From the NCBI RefSeq assembly GCF_029873215.1, contig NZ_CP123620.1, positions 1,178,001 through 1,242,000 of the forward strand: a stretch of 64,000 nt of DNA, in the 5' to 3' direction. This document shows positions 17,443 through 25,405 of the stretch, in pieces. The notes under the pieces are model-generated. The model searched no databases, was not told the DNA's origin, and saw nothing but the letters and a program-made list of their open reading frames with translations. The stretch comes from Nocardioides sp. BP30 (lineage in GTDB: Bacteria > Actinomycetota > Actinomycetes > Propionibacteriales > Nocardioidaceae). How positions within the stretch are numbered: the first letter of the stretch is position 1; each line of letters opens with the position of its first letter. The translations under genes were made by a program, and so were the position numbers.

Positions 17443-18578
17443 CCTCCGACCGCACCGTCTCCTCGGTGGTGTCCTACGACGAGCTCGAGCTGCTCGACAG
17501 TGACGACGACCGCGACCTGCGCTCGACCGTGGCCGGCTTCCTGGCCGACCGGTGCCCCGCCAGCGCGGTGGTGGCGCTCTACGACGACGACGGGGACGTG
17601 GTGGCGCCGCTGTGGCGTGGTCTGGCCGGCGAGCTGGGCCTGGCCGGCCTGCTCGTCCCCGAGGAGTACGGCGGTGCGGGCGCGGGGGCCCGTGAGGCGG
17701 CGATCGTGCTGGAGGAGCTCGGTCGGTCGGTGGCGCCGGTGCCCTACCTCACCAGCGCCGTCCTCGCCGCGACCGTGCTGGCCGCGGCGCCGGCCCTCAC
17801 CGAGGAGGGCCGTGCGGTGCTCGCCGGCCTGGCCGAGGGCAGCCGGACCGCCGCCCTGGTGGTGCCGCTGACGACGGCCTTCGACGCGGACGTGCCCGTC
17901 CTCGATGCCGGCGCCGGTTCCGTCCGCAGCGTGGCCGGGGCGCTGGAGGCCGACACCCTGCTGGTACCGGTGAGGTCCGAGGACGGGATCGAGGTGCGGG
18001 CGCTACCGGCGAGCGACGCGCGCATCACGCCGGTGGTCTCGCTCGACATGAGCCGTCGGCTCGCCGACGTCACGATCGAGTCCGGCGCGGGTGCCGTCGT
18101 TGTCGCGGGCGAGGCCGCCGCCGCCGTACGCGCCGGGCTGCTCGCGGGCACGGTGCTGCTGGCCTCCGAACAGGTGGGCCTGGCCCAGTGGTGCCTGACC
18201 TCGACGGTGGGTTACCTCCGAGAACGCCGGCAGTTCGGCCGCGTCGTGGGCGGCTTCCAGGCGCTCAAGCACCGGCTCGCCGACCTCTACACCGCCGTCG
18301 AGGGAGCGTCTGCGACCGCTCGCTACGCGGCGGCGGCGCTCGCCGCCGACCCCGCTGCGGTCGAGGCCGAGATCGCGGCGCACACCGCCGCCGCGTGGTG
18401 CTCGGAGGTGGCGGTCCTCGCCGCCGAGGAGGCGGTCCAGCTGCACGGCGGCATCGGCATGACCTGGGAGCACCCGACCCACCTCTACCTCAAGCGGGCC
18501 AAGGCCGATCAGCTCGCGCTGGGGCTTCCGGGGCACCACCGGGCCCGGCTGGGGGAGCTGGTGGGGCTGACCGTCTAG
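17439..18578 (+). CDS. Acyl-CoA dehydrogenase, partner-subunit-like
   Basis: 379 aa, ATG at 17439 in an ATGA overlap. It has the overall fold (GLLVPEEYGGAGAGAREAA, ERRQFGRVVGGFQALKHRLADL, QLHGGIGMTWEHPTHLYLKR) but the middle beta domain lacks the normal FAD-binding TEP.AGSD loop and the C-terminal Glu-Gly-Thr motif. This is the pattern of the non-catalytic partner in heteromeric actinobacterial dehydrogenases, where the active site is completed by the other subunit. It is the last gene of the operon; a GC-rich hairpin at 18599-18616 follows the stop. Confidence 0.9.
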   Translation: MTSDRTVSSVVSYDELELLDSDDDRDLRSTVAGFLADRCPASAVVALYDDDGDVVAPLWRGLAGELGLAGLLVPEEYGGAGAGAREAAIVLEELGRSVAPVPYLTSAVLAATVLAAAPALTEEGRAVLAGLAEGSRTAALVVPLTTAFDADVPVLDAGAGSVRSVAGALEADTLLVPVRSEDGIEVRALPASDARITPVVSLDMSRRLADVTIESGAGAVVVAGEAAAAVRAGLLAGTVLLASEQVGLAQWCLTSTVGYLRERRQFGRVVGGFQALKHRLADLYTAVEGASATARYAAAALAADPAAVEAEIAAHTAAAWCSEVAVLAAEEAVQLHGGIGMTWEHPTHLYLKRAKADQLALGLPGHHRARLGELVGLTV

Positions 18579-18589
18579 CGCGGGGCCGG

Positions 18590-19021
18590 TCAGGCGGTCC
18601 GCCCCGGATGGGGCGGCCGGGAGGGTCCGGGCTGGGTCGTCCGGCGGGCCCGACGTACGAGCAGGCGGCCCGCGCCGAGGAGCACCGCCGCCGCGACGGC
18701 GAGGAGGACGATGTCCGCTGCCGCCGGCAGCACGCGCACGTGGGTGGGGTGCTCCCAGGGTGAGCTGAGCCCGAGCCGCGTCCCCGATGGTGGATCGAAG
18801 TCGCTCTGATCCTGGGTCAGCGCGGCGAACGGCGCCCCGAACCGCATCTCGTGGCCGCCGGTGCGGTCGTACGCGTCGGTGGTGTGCAGGGCCAGGACGA
18901 CCGCGACGGCGATGCCGGCCAGGAGCGCGAGCGCAGCGACCCGGGCCACGGCTCGGCGATCGCGCCGGAGTGCCGCCGGCCGCTCGTCGGCTCGCTCGTC
19001 GGCTCGGTCGGCGGTCTGCAT
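18590..19021 (-). CDS. Small two-helix membrane protein of unknown function
   Basis: 143 aa from the ATG at 19021 (MQTADRADERADER). Two hydrophobic segments are seen: ARVAALALLAGIAVAVVLAL near residues 26-45, and ADIVLLAVAAAVLLGAGRLL near residues 100-120, with an Arg/Pro-rich tail. The loop between them (about 55 residues) would be outside if the charged N terminus is inside. No family recognised. It is convergent with the dehydrogenase operon and divergent from glpD, with 69 bp between starts. Confidence 0.65.
   Translation of the reverse strand: MQTADRADERADERPAALRRDRRAVARVAALALLAGIAVAVVLALHTTDAYDRTGGHEMRFGAPFAALTQDQSDFDPPSGTRLGLSSPWEHPTHVRVLPAAADIVLLAVAAAVLLGAGRLLVRRARRTTQPGPSRPPHPGRTA
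18599..18616. terminator. GC-rich hairpin after the acyl-CoA dehydrogenase operon
   Basis: CCGCCCC (18599-18605), GGAT, GGGGCGG (18610-18616). It begins 20 bases after the operon's stop and lies inside the 3' end of the convergent membrane-protein gene. Confidence 0.5.
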
Positions 19022-19090
19022 GTGTGAAGTCTGCCGCAGATGGGTCGGAGCGGCGGGTGAATGGTCGATCCGCCTGACAGACTGGCTCCC

Positions 19091-20818
19091 ATGACCCAGC
19101 CCGGAGTGCTGAGCCCCGACGCCCGCGCGACGGCGCTGGCGGCGATGACCGGCGCGGCGGGCGAGCCCGAGCTCGACGTGCTGGTGGTCGGCGGAGGCGT
19201 GGTGGGTGCGGGCGTGGCGCTGGACGCGGTCACGCGCGGTCTCGCGACGGGTCTGCTGGAGCAACGGGATCTCGCTTCCGGCACCAGCAGCCGCAGCAGC
19301 AAGCTGATCCACGGCGGCCTGCGGTACCTGGAGATGATGGACTTCGCGCTCGTGCGCGAGGCGCTGCAGGAGCGCGGCCTGCTGCTCACCCGGCTGGCGC
19401 CGCACCTGGTGCAGCCGGTGCCGTTCCTCTACCCGCTGACCCATCCGGTCTGGGAGCGCGCGTACGTCGGCAGCGGGCTGGCCCTCTACGACGGGATGGC
19501 GCTGGCCGGCCGGGGCGGCATGGGTCTGCCGCGACACCGGCACCTGACCCGCAGGACCGTCAGCCGGATCGCCCCCGACTTCCGCACCGACACGATCACC
19601 GGCGCGATCCAGTACTACGACGCGCAGGTGGACGATGCCCGGCTGGTGATGACGATCGCCCGGACGGCGGCCCGCCACGGCGCCCACCTCGCCACCCGGA
19701 TGCGGGTCACCGGCTTCCTGCGCGAGGGGGAGCGGGTGGTCGGCGTGACGGCCCGCGACCTGGAACGCGGCACCGAGCACCGCGTGCGGGCGAAGACGGT
19801 CGTCAATGCGGCAGGCGTGTGGACCGACGAGATCCAGGAGCTCGTCGGTGGCCGCGGCGCACTGCACGTGCAGGCGTCGAAGGGCATCCACCTGGTCGTC
19901 CCGCGCGACCGGATCCGCAGCGAGTCCGGCTTCATCGTCCGCACCGAGAAGTCGGTGCTCTTCGTCATCCCGTGGGGCCGACACTGGATCATCGGCACCA
20001 CCGACACCCCGTGGACCTACGACCTCGCCCACCCGGCGGCCAGCCGCGCCGACATCGAGTACGTGCTCGACCACGTCAACGCCATCCTGCGCGAGCCGCT
20101 CGGCCACGAGGACGTCGAGGGGGTGTACGCCGGTCTGCGACCGCTGCTGTCCGGCGAGTCGGAGCCGACCTCGAAGATCTCCCGCGAGCACACCGTCGTC
20201 ACGCCGGTGCCGGGGCTGGTGATGATCGCCGGCGGCAAGCTGACGACGTACCGGGTGATGGCCAAGGACGCGGTGGATGCGGCCGTGCACTCGCTGCGCA
20301 CCACCACCGACCTCCACATCCAGGAGTCGATCACCGACAAGGTCCGCCTGCTGGGCGCCGACGGCTTCGAGATCCGTGCCAACCAGCGGGTGCTGCTGGC
20401 ACGCCGCTCCGGCCTGCACGTGGCCCGCGTCGATCACCTCCTGCGCCGGTACGGCGGCCTCGTCGACGAGGTGCTGGACCTGATCGCCGACCGGCGACCG
20501 CTGGGCGCGCCGCTCGAGGGAGCCGAGGACTACCTCGCCGCCGAGGTCGTCTACGCGGTGACCCACGAGGGTGCCCGCCACCTCGACGACGTCCTCACCC
20601 GCCGGACCCGGATCTCGATCGAGACCTTCGACCGGGGCGTGTCGGCGGCCCCCGGCGTGGCGCGGCTGATGGCGGCCGAGCTCGGCTGGGACGACGCCGA
20701 GGCCGAGCGGCAGGTCGAGTGGTATCTCCACCGCGTCGCCGCCGAGCGGGCCAGCCAGACGATGCCGACGGATCTTGAAGCGGACAAGGCGCGACGCCGG
20801 GTCGACGACCTGGTCTGA
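19091..20818 (+). CDS. glpD: Glycerol-3-phosphate dehydrogenase/oxidase
   Basis: 575 aa from the ATG at 19091; a GTG at 19061 would add ten residues. It oxidises glycerol 3-phosphate to dihydroxyacetone phosphate at the membrane, feeding electrons into the respiratory chain. Evidence: FAD site VLVVGGGVVGAGVALDA, FAD-contact block SGTSSRSSKLIHGGLRYLE, substrate region HWIIGTTDTPW, AGLRPLL, GGKLTTYRVMA, and the C-terminal helical DAO_C domain (LDDVLTRRTRI). Length and motif order match the family. No glycerol kinase or facilitator gene lies nearby, so it stands alone here. Confidence 0.96.
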   Translation: MTQPGVLSPDARATALAAMTGAAGEPELDVLVVGGGVVGAGVALDAVTRGLATGLLEQRDLASGTSSRSSKLIHGGLRYLEMMDFALVREALQERGLLLTRLAPHLVQPVPFLYPLTHPVWERAYVGSGLALYDGMALAGRGGMGLPRHRHLTRRTVSRIAPDFRTDTITGAIQYYDAQVDDARLVMTIARTAARHGAHLATRMRVTGFLREGERVVGVTARDLERGTEHRVRAKTVVNAAGVWTDEIQELVGGRGALHVQASKGIHLVVPRDRIRSESGFIVRTEKSVLFVIPWGRHWIIGTTDTPWTYDLAHPAASRADIEYVLDHVNAILREPLGHEDVEGVYAGLRPLLSGESEPTSKISREHTVVTPVPGLVMIAGGKLTTYRVMAKDAVDAAVHSLRTTTDLHIQESITDKVRLLGADGFEIRANQRVLLARRSGLHVARVDHLLRRYGGLVDEVLDLIADRRPLGAPLEGAEDYLAAEVVYAVTHEGARHLDDVLTRRTRISIETFDRGVSAAPGVARLMAAELGWDDAEAERQVEWYLHRVAAERASQTMPTDLEADKARRRVDDLV

Positions 20819-20855
20819 GGCCCGAGTCGACCCGGACGGAGGCCCGAGTCGACCC
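20817..20855. repeat. 17-bp direct repeat after glpD
   Basis: GAGGCCCGAGTCGACCC occurs at 20817-20833 and 20839-20855, spaced 22 bp start to start, in the short gap between the convergent glpD and cytidylyltransferase genes. The first copy includes the last bases of the glpD stop. No clear stem; function unknown. Confidence 0.6.
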
Positions 20856-20863
20856 CGAGCAGG

Positions 20864-21649
20864 TCAGGCCCAGGCGTGCTGCCAGATCTCCCAGGGCCCC
20901 GTACCGCGCCGGTGCAGGTCCTCGAGATAGGTGCGTTCCTTCAGCGTGTCCATCGGCGCCCAGAACCCGTCGTAGGGAACGGCACGCATCTGGCCGGCGT
21001 GGGCGGCCTTGACGCAGGCGTCCATGACCAGGTCGTCACCCTCGTCGAGGTAGTCGAAGATGCCCTGCCGCAGGACGAAGTAGCCGCCGTTGATCCGGTA
21101 GGGCATGTCGCCGGCGGGGATCAGGCCCGCGACCGCGCCGGAGGAGTCCATGTCGACGACGTGGAAGGAGTCCTGCGGGCGGACGGCGATGAACTGTCCG
21201 ACCGCATCGGTGGCGGCCAGCTCCTCGACGAGCGAGTTGATCGGCGCGTCGGTGAGGACGTCGCCGTAGTTGGCCAGGAAGAACTCGTCGTCCTCGAGAT
21301 AGGGCCGGACCCGGCGCAGTCGCTCCCCGATGGCGGTGTCCATGCCGGTGTCGACGAAGGTGATCGTCCACTCGCTGACGTCGGTGCCGATCAGGTCGAC
21401 GTGCTGGCAGCCCTTGGTGAGGACGAAGTCGTTGGAGGCGGTCTCCTCGTAGTTGAGGAAGTACTCCTTGACGGCGCGGGCGCCGTACCCGAGGCAGAGG
21501 ATGAACTCCGTGTGCCCGTAGTGCGCGTAGTAGCGCATGATGTGCCACAGCACCGGTCGGTCGCCGATCGACATCATCGGCTTGGGCAGCGACTGGTTGT
21601 CGGCACGCATGCGCATGCCCAGGCCGCCGCAGAACAGCACCACCTTCAT
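20864..21649 (-). CDS. rfbF: Glucose-1-phosphate cytidylyltransferase
   Basis: 261 aa, ATG at 21649. It makes CDP-glucose from CTP and glucose 1-phosphate, the entry to CDP-deoxysugars. The nucleotidyltransferase signature is FCGGLGMRM, then SLPKPMMSIGDRPVLWHIM and YYAHYGHTEFILCLGYG, which is specific for RfbF/DdhA-type enzymes. Length matches the family. It follows a sugar C-methyltransferase gene with an ATGA overlap. CDP-glucose 4,6-dehydratase, the normal next enzyme, is not in this window. Confidence 0.93.
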   Translation of the reverse strand: MKVVLFCGGLGMRMRADNQSLPKPMMSIGDRPVLWHIMRYYAHYGHTEFILCLGYGARAVKEYFLNYEETASNDFVLTKGCQHVDLIGTDVSEWTITFVDTGMDTAIGERLRRVRPYLEDDEFFLANYGDVLTDAPINSLVEELAATDAVGQFIAVRPQDSFHVVDMDSSGAVAGLIPAGDMPYRINGGYFVLRQGIFDYLDEGDDLVMDACVKAAHAGQMRAVPYDGFWAPMDTLKERTYLEDLHRRGTGPWEIWQHAWA

Positions 21650-22887
21650 CGAATCTCTCCTGCCTCGAAGACGTCCAGACGGGGCAGCGCGACAACGAGG
21701 CGCCCACCCCACTCGCTCACGTAGGCGAGCTGCTCACTGATCTCCCGGCGCAGGTTCCACGGCAGCACCAGGACGTAGTCGGGACGCGCCTCGGCGAGCG
21801 CCTCGACCGGCCGGATCGGGATGTGCGTCCCGGGCAGGAAGCGGCCGTGCTTGCCCGGGTTGCGGTCGACCGCGAAGGCCAGCAGGTCGGGCTTGACCCC
21901 GCAGTAGTTCAGCAGGGTGTTGCCCTTGCCCGGGGCGCCGTACGCCGCGACGAGCTTGCCCTCGCGGGAGGCCTCGATGAGGAACTCCACCAGGTTGTCG
22001 CGCACCTGGGAGACCTTGGCGGCGAACCCGGCGTGACCCTCCAGCGTGTGCAGCCCGGCGGCCGCCTCGTCGGCGAGGACACGGGCGACGGCCGGGCTCG
22101 GCGTCACGCCGCTCTCCGTGGGCATCGACCAGGTCCGCAGCGAGCCTCCGTGCGACTCCAACTCCTCCACGTCGACGACCGTCAGGCCCGCCGCCGCGAG
22201 CACCCGCTGGGTGGTCAACAGCGAGAGGTAGGAGAAGTGCTCGTGATAGATCGTGTCGAACTCGTTGCCCTCGATCAGCCGCAGCAGGTGCGGGATCTCG
22301 ATCGTCACGGTGCCGCCGTCGGCGACGAGGGCGCGCAGGCCGCGGGCGAAGTCGACGATGTCCGGCACGTGCGCGAAGACGTTGTTGGCGACCACCAGGT
22401 CGGCGCGGCCGTGGATCTCGGCGACCTTCGAGCCGGTCTCCTCGCCGAGGAAGAGCACCTCGGTCGGCACGCCCCGCTCGACCGCCGCCTCGGCGACGTT
22501 GGCCGCCGGCTCGATGCCCAGCGAGCGGATGCCGCGGGCGACGGTGTGCTGCAGCAGGTAGCCGTCGTTGCTGGCCACCTCCACCACGAAGGAGTCGCCG
22601 GTGAGACCGAGTCGGGCGATGGCGTGCTCGACGTACCGCTCCGCGTGCCGGACCCACGAGTCGGAGAAGGAGGAGAAGTAGGCGTAGTCGCTGAAGATCG
22701 CCTCCCCGGACAGGTAGGCCGGCAGCTGGACCAGCAGGCACGTGGAGCAGATCCGCACGTGCAGCGGGTAGAAGGCTTCGGCCTGGTCCAGCTGGTCGGC
22801 CGCCACGAAGCTCTCGCAGGGCGGCGACATCCCCAGGTCCACGAACGTGGCGGTGAGCTCGCTCCCGCAGAGGCGACAGGTTGGCAT
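21646..22887 (-). CDS. Sugar C-methyltransferase (TylC3/NovU type, zinc-binding N terminus)
   Basis: 413 aa from the ATG at 22887. N-terminal putative zinc-binding domain with four Cys (CRLCG near residue 4; CSTCLL near residue 50), then a SAM Rossmann domain (VVEVASNDGYLLQH, IGIEPA-like LGIEPAANVAEAA), and the C-terminal C-methyltransferase domain with GAPGKGNTLLNYCG. These enzymes methylate C-3 of 4-keto-deoxysugar nucleotides to make branched sugars. The coupled cytidylyltransferase suggests a CDP-linked substrate. The start lies close to the divergent epimerase gene, with a shared promoter region of about 100 bp. Confidence 0.9.
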   Translation of the reverse strand: MPTCRLCGSELTATFVDLGMSPPCESFVAADQLDQAEAFYPLHVRICSTCLLVQLPAYLSGEAIFSDYAYFSSFSDSWVRHAERYVEHAIARLGLTGDSFVVEVASNDGYLLQHTVARGIRSLGIEPAANVAEAAVERGVPTEVLFLGEETGSKVAEIHGRADLVVANNVFAHVPDIVDFARGLRALVADGGTVTIEIPHLLRLIEGNEFDTIYHEHFSYLSLLTTQRVLAAAGLTVVDVEELESHGGSLRTWSMPTESGVTPSPAVARVLADEAAAGLHTLEGHAGFAAKVSQVRDNLVEFLIEASREGKLVAAYGAPGKGNTLLNYCGVKPDLLAFAVDRNPGKHGRFLPGTHIPIRPVEALAEARPDYVLVLPWNLRREISEQLAYVSEWGGRLVVALPRLDVFEAGEIR

Positions 22888-22990
22888 CAGATACCCCCAA
22901 TGAGTGAAATCCGTCGGCACGAGTCTTGGCAGCAGCGGGATCGGCGAAGGATCCGGAGCATCCGGTTTGCCCACATTTGGGGAGGGTCCC

Positions 22991-23581
22991 TTGTACGCCG
23001 AGACCACAGCGATCCCGGGCCTGGTCACGTTCACTCCCGAGCCGCACCACGACGCCCGCGGCTTCTTCAGCAGGACCTTCGACACCACGGTGGCCCGCAG
23101 CATCGGCGTAGATCCCGCGTCGTTCGTGCAGGACAGCCTCTCGCGGTCGGCACGCGGGGTCGTTCGTGGTCTCCACCTGCGGGTCGGTGCCGGGGAGGGC
23201 AAGCTGGTGCGCTGCTCCAGCGGGGCGATCTTCGACGTGGTCGTCGACCTGCGGCCGGCGTCGCCGGCGTACCGCAGCTGGCTCAGCTTCGAGCTGTCCG
23301 GGGAGTTGCAGAACAGCATCTTCGTGCCGCCCGGATGCGCGCACGGGTTCCAGGCGCTGACCGACCCCGCCGACACGTCGTACCGGATCGATCGGGCGCA
23401 CGACCCCAGCGAGGACCTGACGATCGCGTACGACGATCCGGACCTCGCGATCCCGTGGCCGCTCCCGGTGACCATGATGTCGGACAACGATCGGGCCGCG
23501 CCGGTGTTGGCCGAGCTGGGGGAGCGGCTCGCGCTGGTGGCGGCGCGACTGCCGCACCGGCTCGGGGAAGCACCGGGATGA
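22991..23581 (+). CDS. dTDP-4-dehydrorhamnose 3,5-epimerase-like protein
   Basis: 196 aa with a TTG start at 22991, chosen because GGAGGG (22981-22986) lies four bases upstream; in-frame codons further upstream have no ribosome site. RmlC cupin fold: HHDARGFFSRTFD, RSARGVVRGLHLR (catalytic His), IFDVVVDLR and FVPPGCAHGFQAL. It probably epimerises C-3 (and C-5) of a 4-keto-6-deoxysugar nucleotide. With the divergent methyltransferase and cytidylyltransferase it forms a small deoxysugar cassette. The nucleotide carrier (CDP or dTDP) cannot be settled by sequence alone. Confidence 0.87.
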   Translation: MYAETTAIPGLVTFTPEPHHDARGFFSRTFDTTVARSIGVDPASFVQDSLSRSARGVVRGLHLRVGAGEGKLVRCSSGAIFDVVVDLRPASPAYRSWLSFELSGELQNSIFVPPGCAHGFQALTDPADTSYRIDRAHDPSEDLTIAYDDPDLAIPWPLPVTMMSDNDRAAPVLAELGERLALVAARLPHRLGEAPG

Positions 23582-24162
23582 GCCGTCCGCCCGCCGTCGC
23601 GGTGGTGCTATGCTCTGGACTGCTCTTCGTGGCGTTGAGCGCCTTCGTGCACGTGCACAGCACCGATCGGGTCGACCTGTGGGCCTACCACCGGTTCTAC
23701 CCCGGACAGCGCTGGGGACCGACCCAACGGGCCGCCGACGTGTTCGTGAACCTGCTCGAGCCGGTGGTGACCAGCGTGGTGTTCCTGGTGATCCGGATCC
23801 GGCGGCACTCCCGCCGCGCGCTGGCCGGGGGCCTGGCGCGGGTCGCGTTGGTGATCTTCGCGGTGGTCTTCCTGAAGTGGTTCTTCCACCGCCCCGACGT
23901 CCATGGCAGCGTCGCCCACCTGGGCGGCAGCTACCCGTCCGGGCACGTGCTGGCGCTGGTCGCCTACGGCGCCCCGTGGTGGCTGGTGCTGGTGCTGGCC
24001 GTGGCGCTGCTGGTCACGGGTACGCACTGGCTGACCGACGTGGTCGCGGGCGTGCTGGTGGGCCTGATGATCCGCGTCGGCGTACCTGCGCTGGGGCGGT
24101 ATGTCGCCTGGGTGCGGGCCGGGCGTCGGGCGGGGTCTGACTATGACGACGCGGCGGTCTAA
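23578..24162 (+). CDS. PAP2-family membrane phosphatase
   Basis: 194 aa, ATG in an ATGA overlap with the epimerase gene. About five hydrophobic helices. The three PAP2 motifs are present: KWFFHRPD (motif 1), YPSGH (motif 2) and a degenerate motif 3 around THWLTDVVAG with the conserved His and Asp. Such enzymes hydrolyse lipid phosphates or undecaprenyl pyrophosphate on the outer face of the membrane. Co-translation with a sugar-nucleotide enzyme suggests recycling of the lipid carrier used for polysaccharide assembly. Confidence 0.88.
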   Translation: MSRPPAVAVVLCSGLLFVALSAFVHVHSTDRVDLWAYHRFYPGQRWGPTQRAADVFVNLLEPVVTSVVFLVIRIRRHSRRALAGGLARVALVIFAVVFLKWFFHRPDVHGSVAHLGGSYPSGHVLALVAYGAPWWLVLVLAVALLVTGTHWLTDVVAGVLVGLMIRVGVPALGRYVAWVRAGRRAGSDYDDAAV

Positions 24163-24163
24163 G

Positions 24164-24204
24164 AGGCGAACGTGACGCCTGCCTGACCGGTAGCTGACTG
24201 CTAC
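24164..24204 (+). terminator. Two short tandem hairpins after the PAP2 gene
   Basis: AGGCG-aacgtga-CGCCT (24164-24180) followed by GTAGC-tgact-GCTAC (24190-24204). Both stems are 5 bp, so individually weak; position right after the stop at 24162 supports a 3' end function. Confidence 0.4.
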
Positions 24205-24507
24205 GAGCGATCTCATAACAGGATGCCCGAGGTAGTGATCGCAAGATCCCGCGCGTGTGCCCCCGTGGCCTAGTGTTCGGACGTCTCCGTCATGCATTGC
24301 TCAGCGGAGGGTCGAGCATCGGCAGGTGACCTGCGGCGGTCTTTGTTTCCTGCGCACTCGGCGCTGCTGGCGAGAGTGAGGGTGAAAAAGCTTTAGGATG
24401 ATTGGCGAAGACCACGAATAAGCGGAGGCTGGATTGAAATCGATGACTGTTCGTGCGTTCCGTTGCGTCCGACCATCGCCTCGTTTTGAAGGCCCGAGCG
24501 TTCAGCG
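24205..24507. other. Intergenic stretch, no gene seen
   Basis: 303 bases with base composition falling below that of the flanking genes towards the right end (runs such as GTGAAAAAGC and GGAAAT-like stretches rare elsewhere). No coding pattern, RNA gene or repeat was recognised. It begins a decayed segment that extends to about 25400. Confidence 0.5.
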
Positions 24508-24822
24508 TTGACAATCGTGCCGAAAGTAGCGCCGTCTAAAGATAACTCTGGCTGGATTGATCGCCTCAACGACATCATCATGAGAGTGGTCTTCTTCTCG
24601 GCCCTCCCTGTCGTGGTCTTCATCCTTTGGATGGAATGGGGCGAAAAGAACGGCCGCTTCACGTTGCCATTGGCGGCGGGATGGATCGCGGCCCTCACGG
24701 TCTCGTACGGGTTGACCGCATTTCAGGAACTACGGGTTGGCGCGAGAGACAGCGCCTTGGCTCGCGGGGCCATTCTGGCACTGCTGTTGGCGATGTGGGT
24801 CGTATTCTTTCTCTTTGCTTGA
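24508..24822 (+). CDS. Small three-helix membrane protein, unknown
   Basis: 104 aa if the TTG at 24508 is used; a GTG at 24517 is an alternative, and neither has a good Shine-Dalgarno. Three hydrophobic segments: MRVVFFSALPVVVFILWMEW, TLPLAAGWIAALTVSYGLTA and ARGAILALLLAMWVVFFLFA. Codon use is less GC-biased at third positions than in the neighbours, and the surrounding DNA is AT-richer, so the gene may have been acquired. No family recognised. The hydrophobic pattern makes a real membrane protein plausible, but expression is unproven. Confidence 0.5.
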   Translation: MTIVPKVAPSKDNSGWIDRLNDIIMRVVFFSALPVVVFILWMEWGEKNGRFTLPLAAGWIAALTVSYGLTAFQELRVGARDSALARGAILALLLAMWVVFFLFA

Positions 24823-25171
24823 GCAATCCTGCGGCCGGCCGAGGGGCAGTCATGCATAGGTACAGGACCTTCAAGTTGAGGCTGCGGATCGGATTCACGT
24901 CGGGCTGGTTTCTATTTGGCGTCTTCGCGCCATAATTGCGGAAATCCAGCAGCACTAGTGCGATTGGGGTCACGAAGCTTGGGAAAGATTCGGTGCCGAT
25001 GGTGCAGGGATTTGGCTCATCTTCCGGGTCTGCGCTGCGATCCTGACGCGCGGCGCAGTCCGGAGGTTCGGTGTGACCGCGCGTCCGGGCACGACCGCCA
25101 CCGCGACGCCTAGCGTGGTGTTCGCGGGCTCGCCAGCCTCCCCGATAGGCGAGGAGCGCTACGAGCGTGGA
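24823..25171. other. Intergenic stretch, no gene seen
   Basis: 349 bases between the small membrane ORF and a LuxR remnant. Open frames here are short and have no recognisable domain. The right part returns to high GC. No repeat, RNA or promoter was identified with confidence. Confidence 0.5.
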
Positions 25172-25374
25172 TCAGCCGACCGGTGTCCGGTGCTTCGTGG
25201 TGCACACGGCCAGCTCGACGCGGGAGTGGATGCCGAGCTTGGAGGATGCTCTGCAGGTCGTACGTGCACCTGAAGGACGCCGGCTTGCGGGTCCGCGACG
25301 CCGGCTTCGCCGACCGTCCGGGCATGCAGGGCTCCGATTTCCTTCCTCGCCGTGAGCACCCGCCGGGACAGCAA
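25172..25374 (-). pseudogene. Remnant of a LuxR-type helix-turn-helix regulator (3' end)
   Basis: Read on the minus strand, one frame near 25330-25374 gives LSRRVLTARKEIGAL, like the start of a LuxR HTH (LT.RE.E.L), then QVHVR resembling the TVK.HV recognition helix. Another frame continues with KLGIHSRVELAV and stops at 25172-25174; this is the standard end of the LuxR HTH (KLG..SR.ELA). No single frame spans the domain, so there is at least one frameshift, and the receiver or ligand domain is missing. I read it as a decayed fragment of a NarL/LuxR-type regulator gene. Confidence 0.55.
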
Positions 25375-25405
25375 CCCCCGGCGGGCACCCCGCAAGACAC
25401 GAGGC

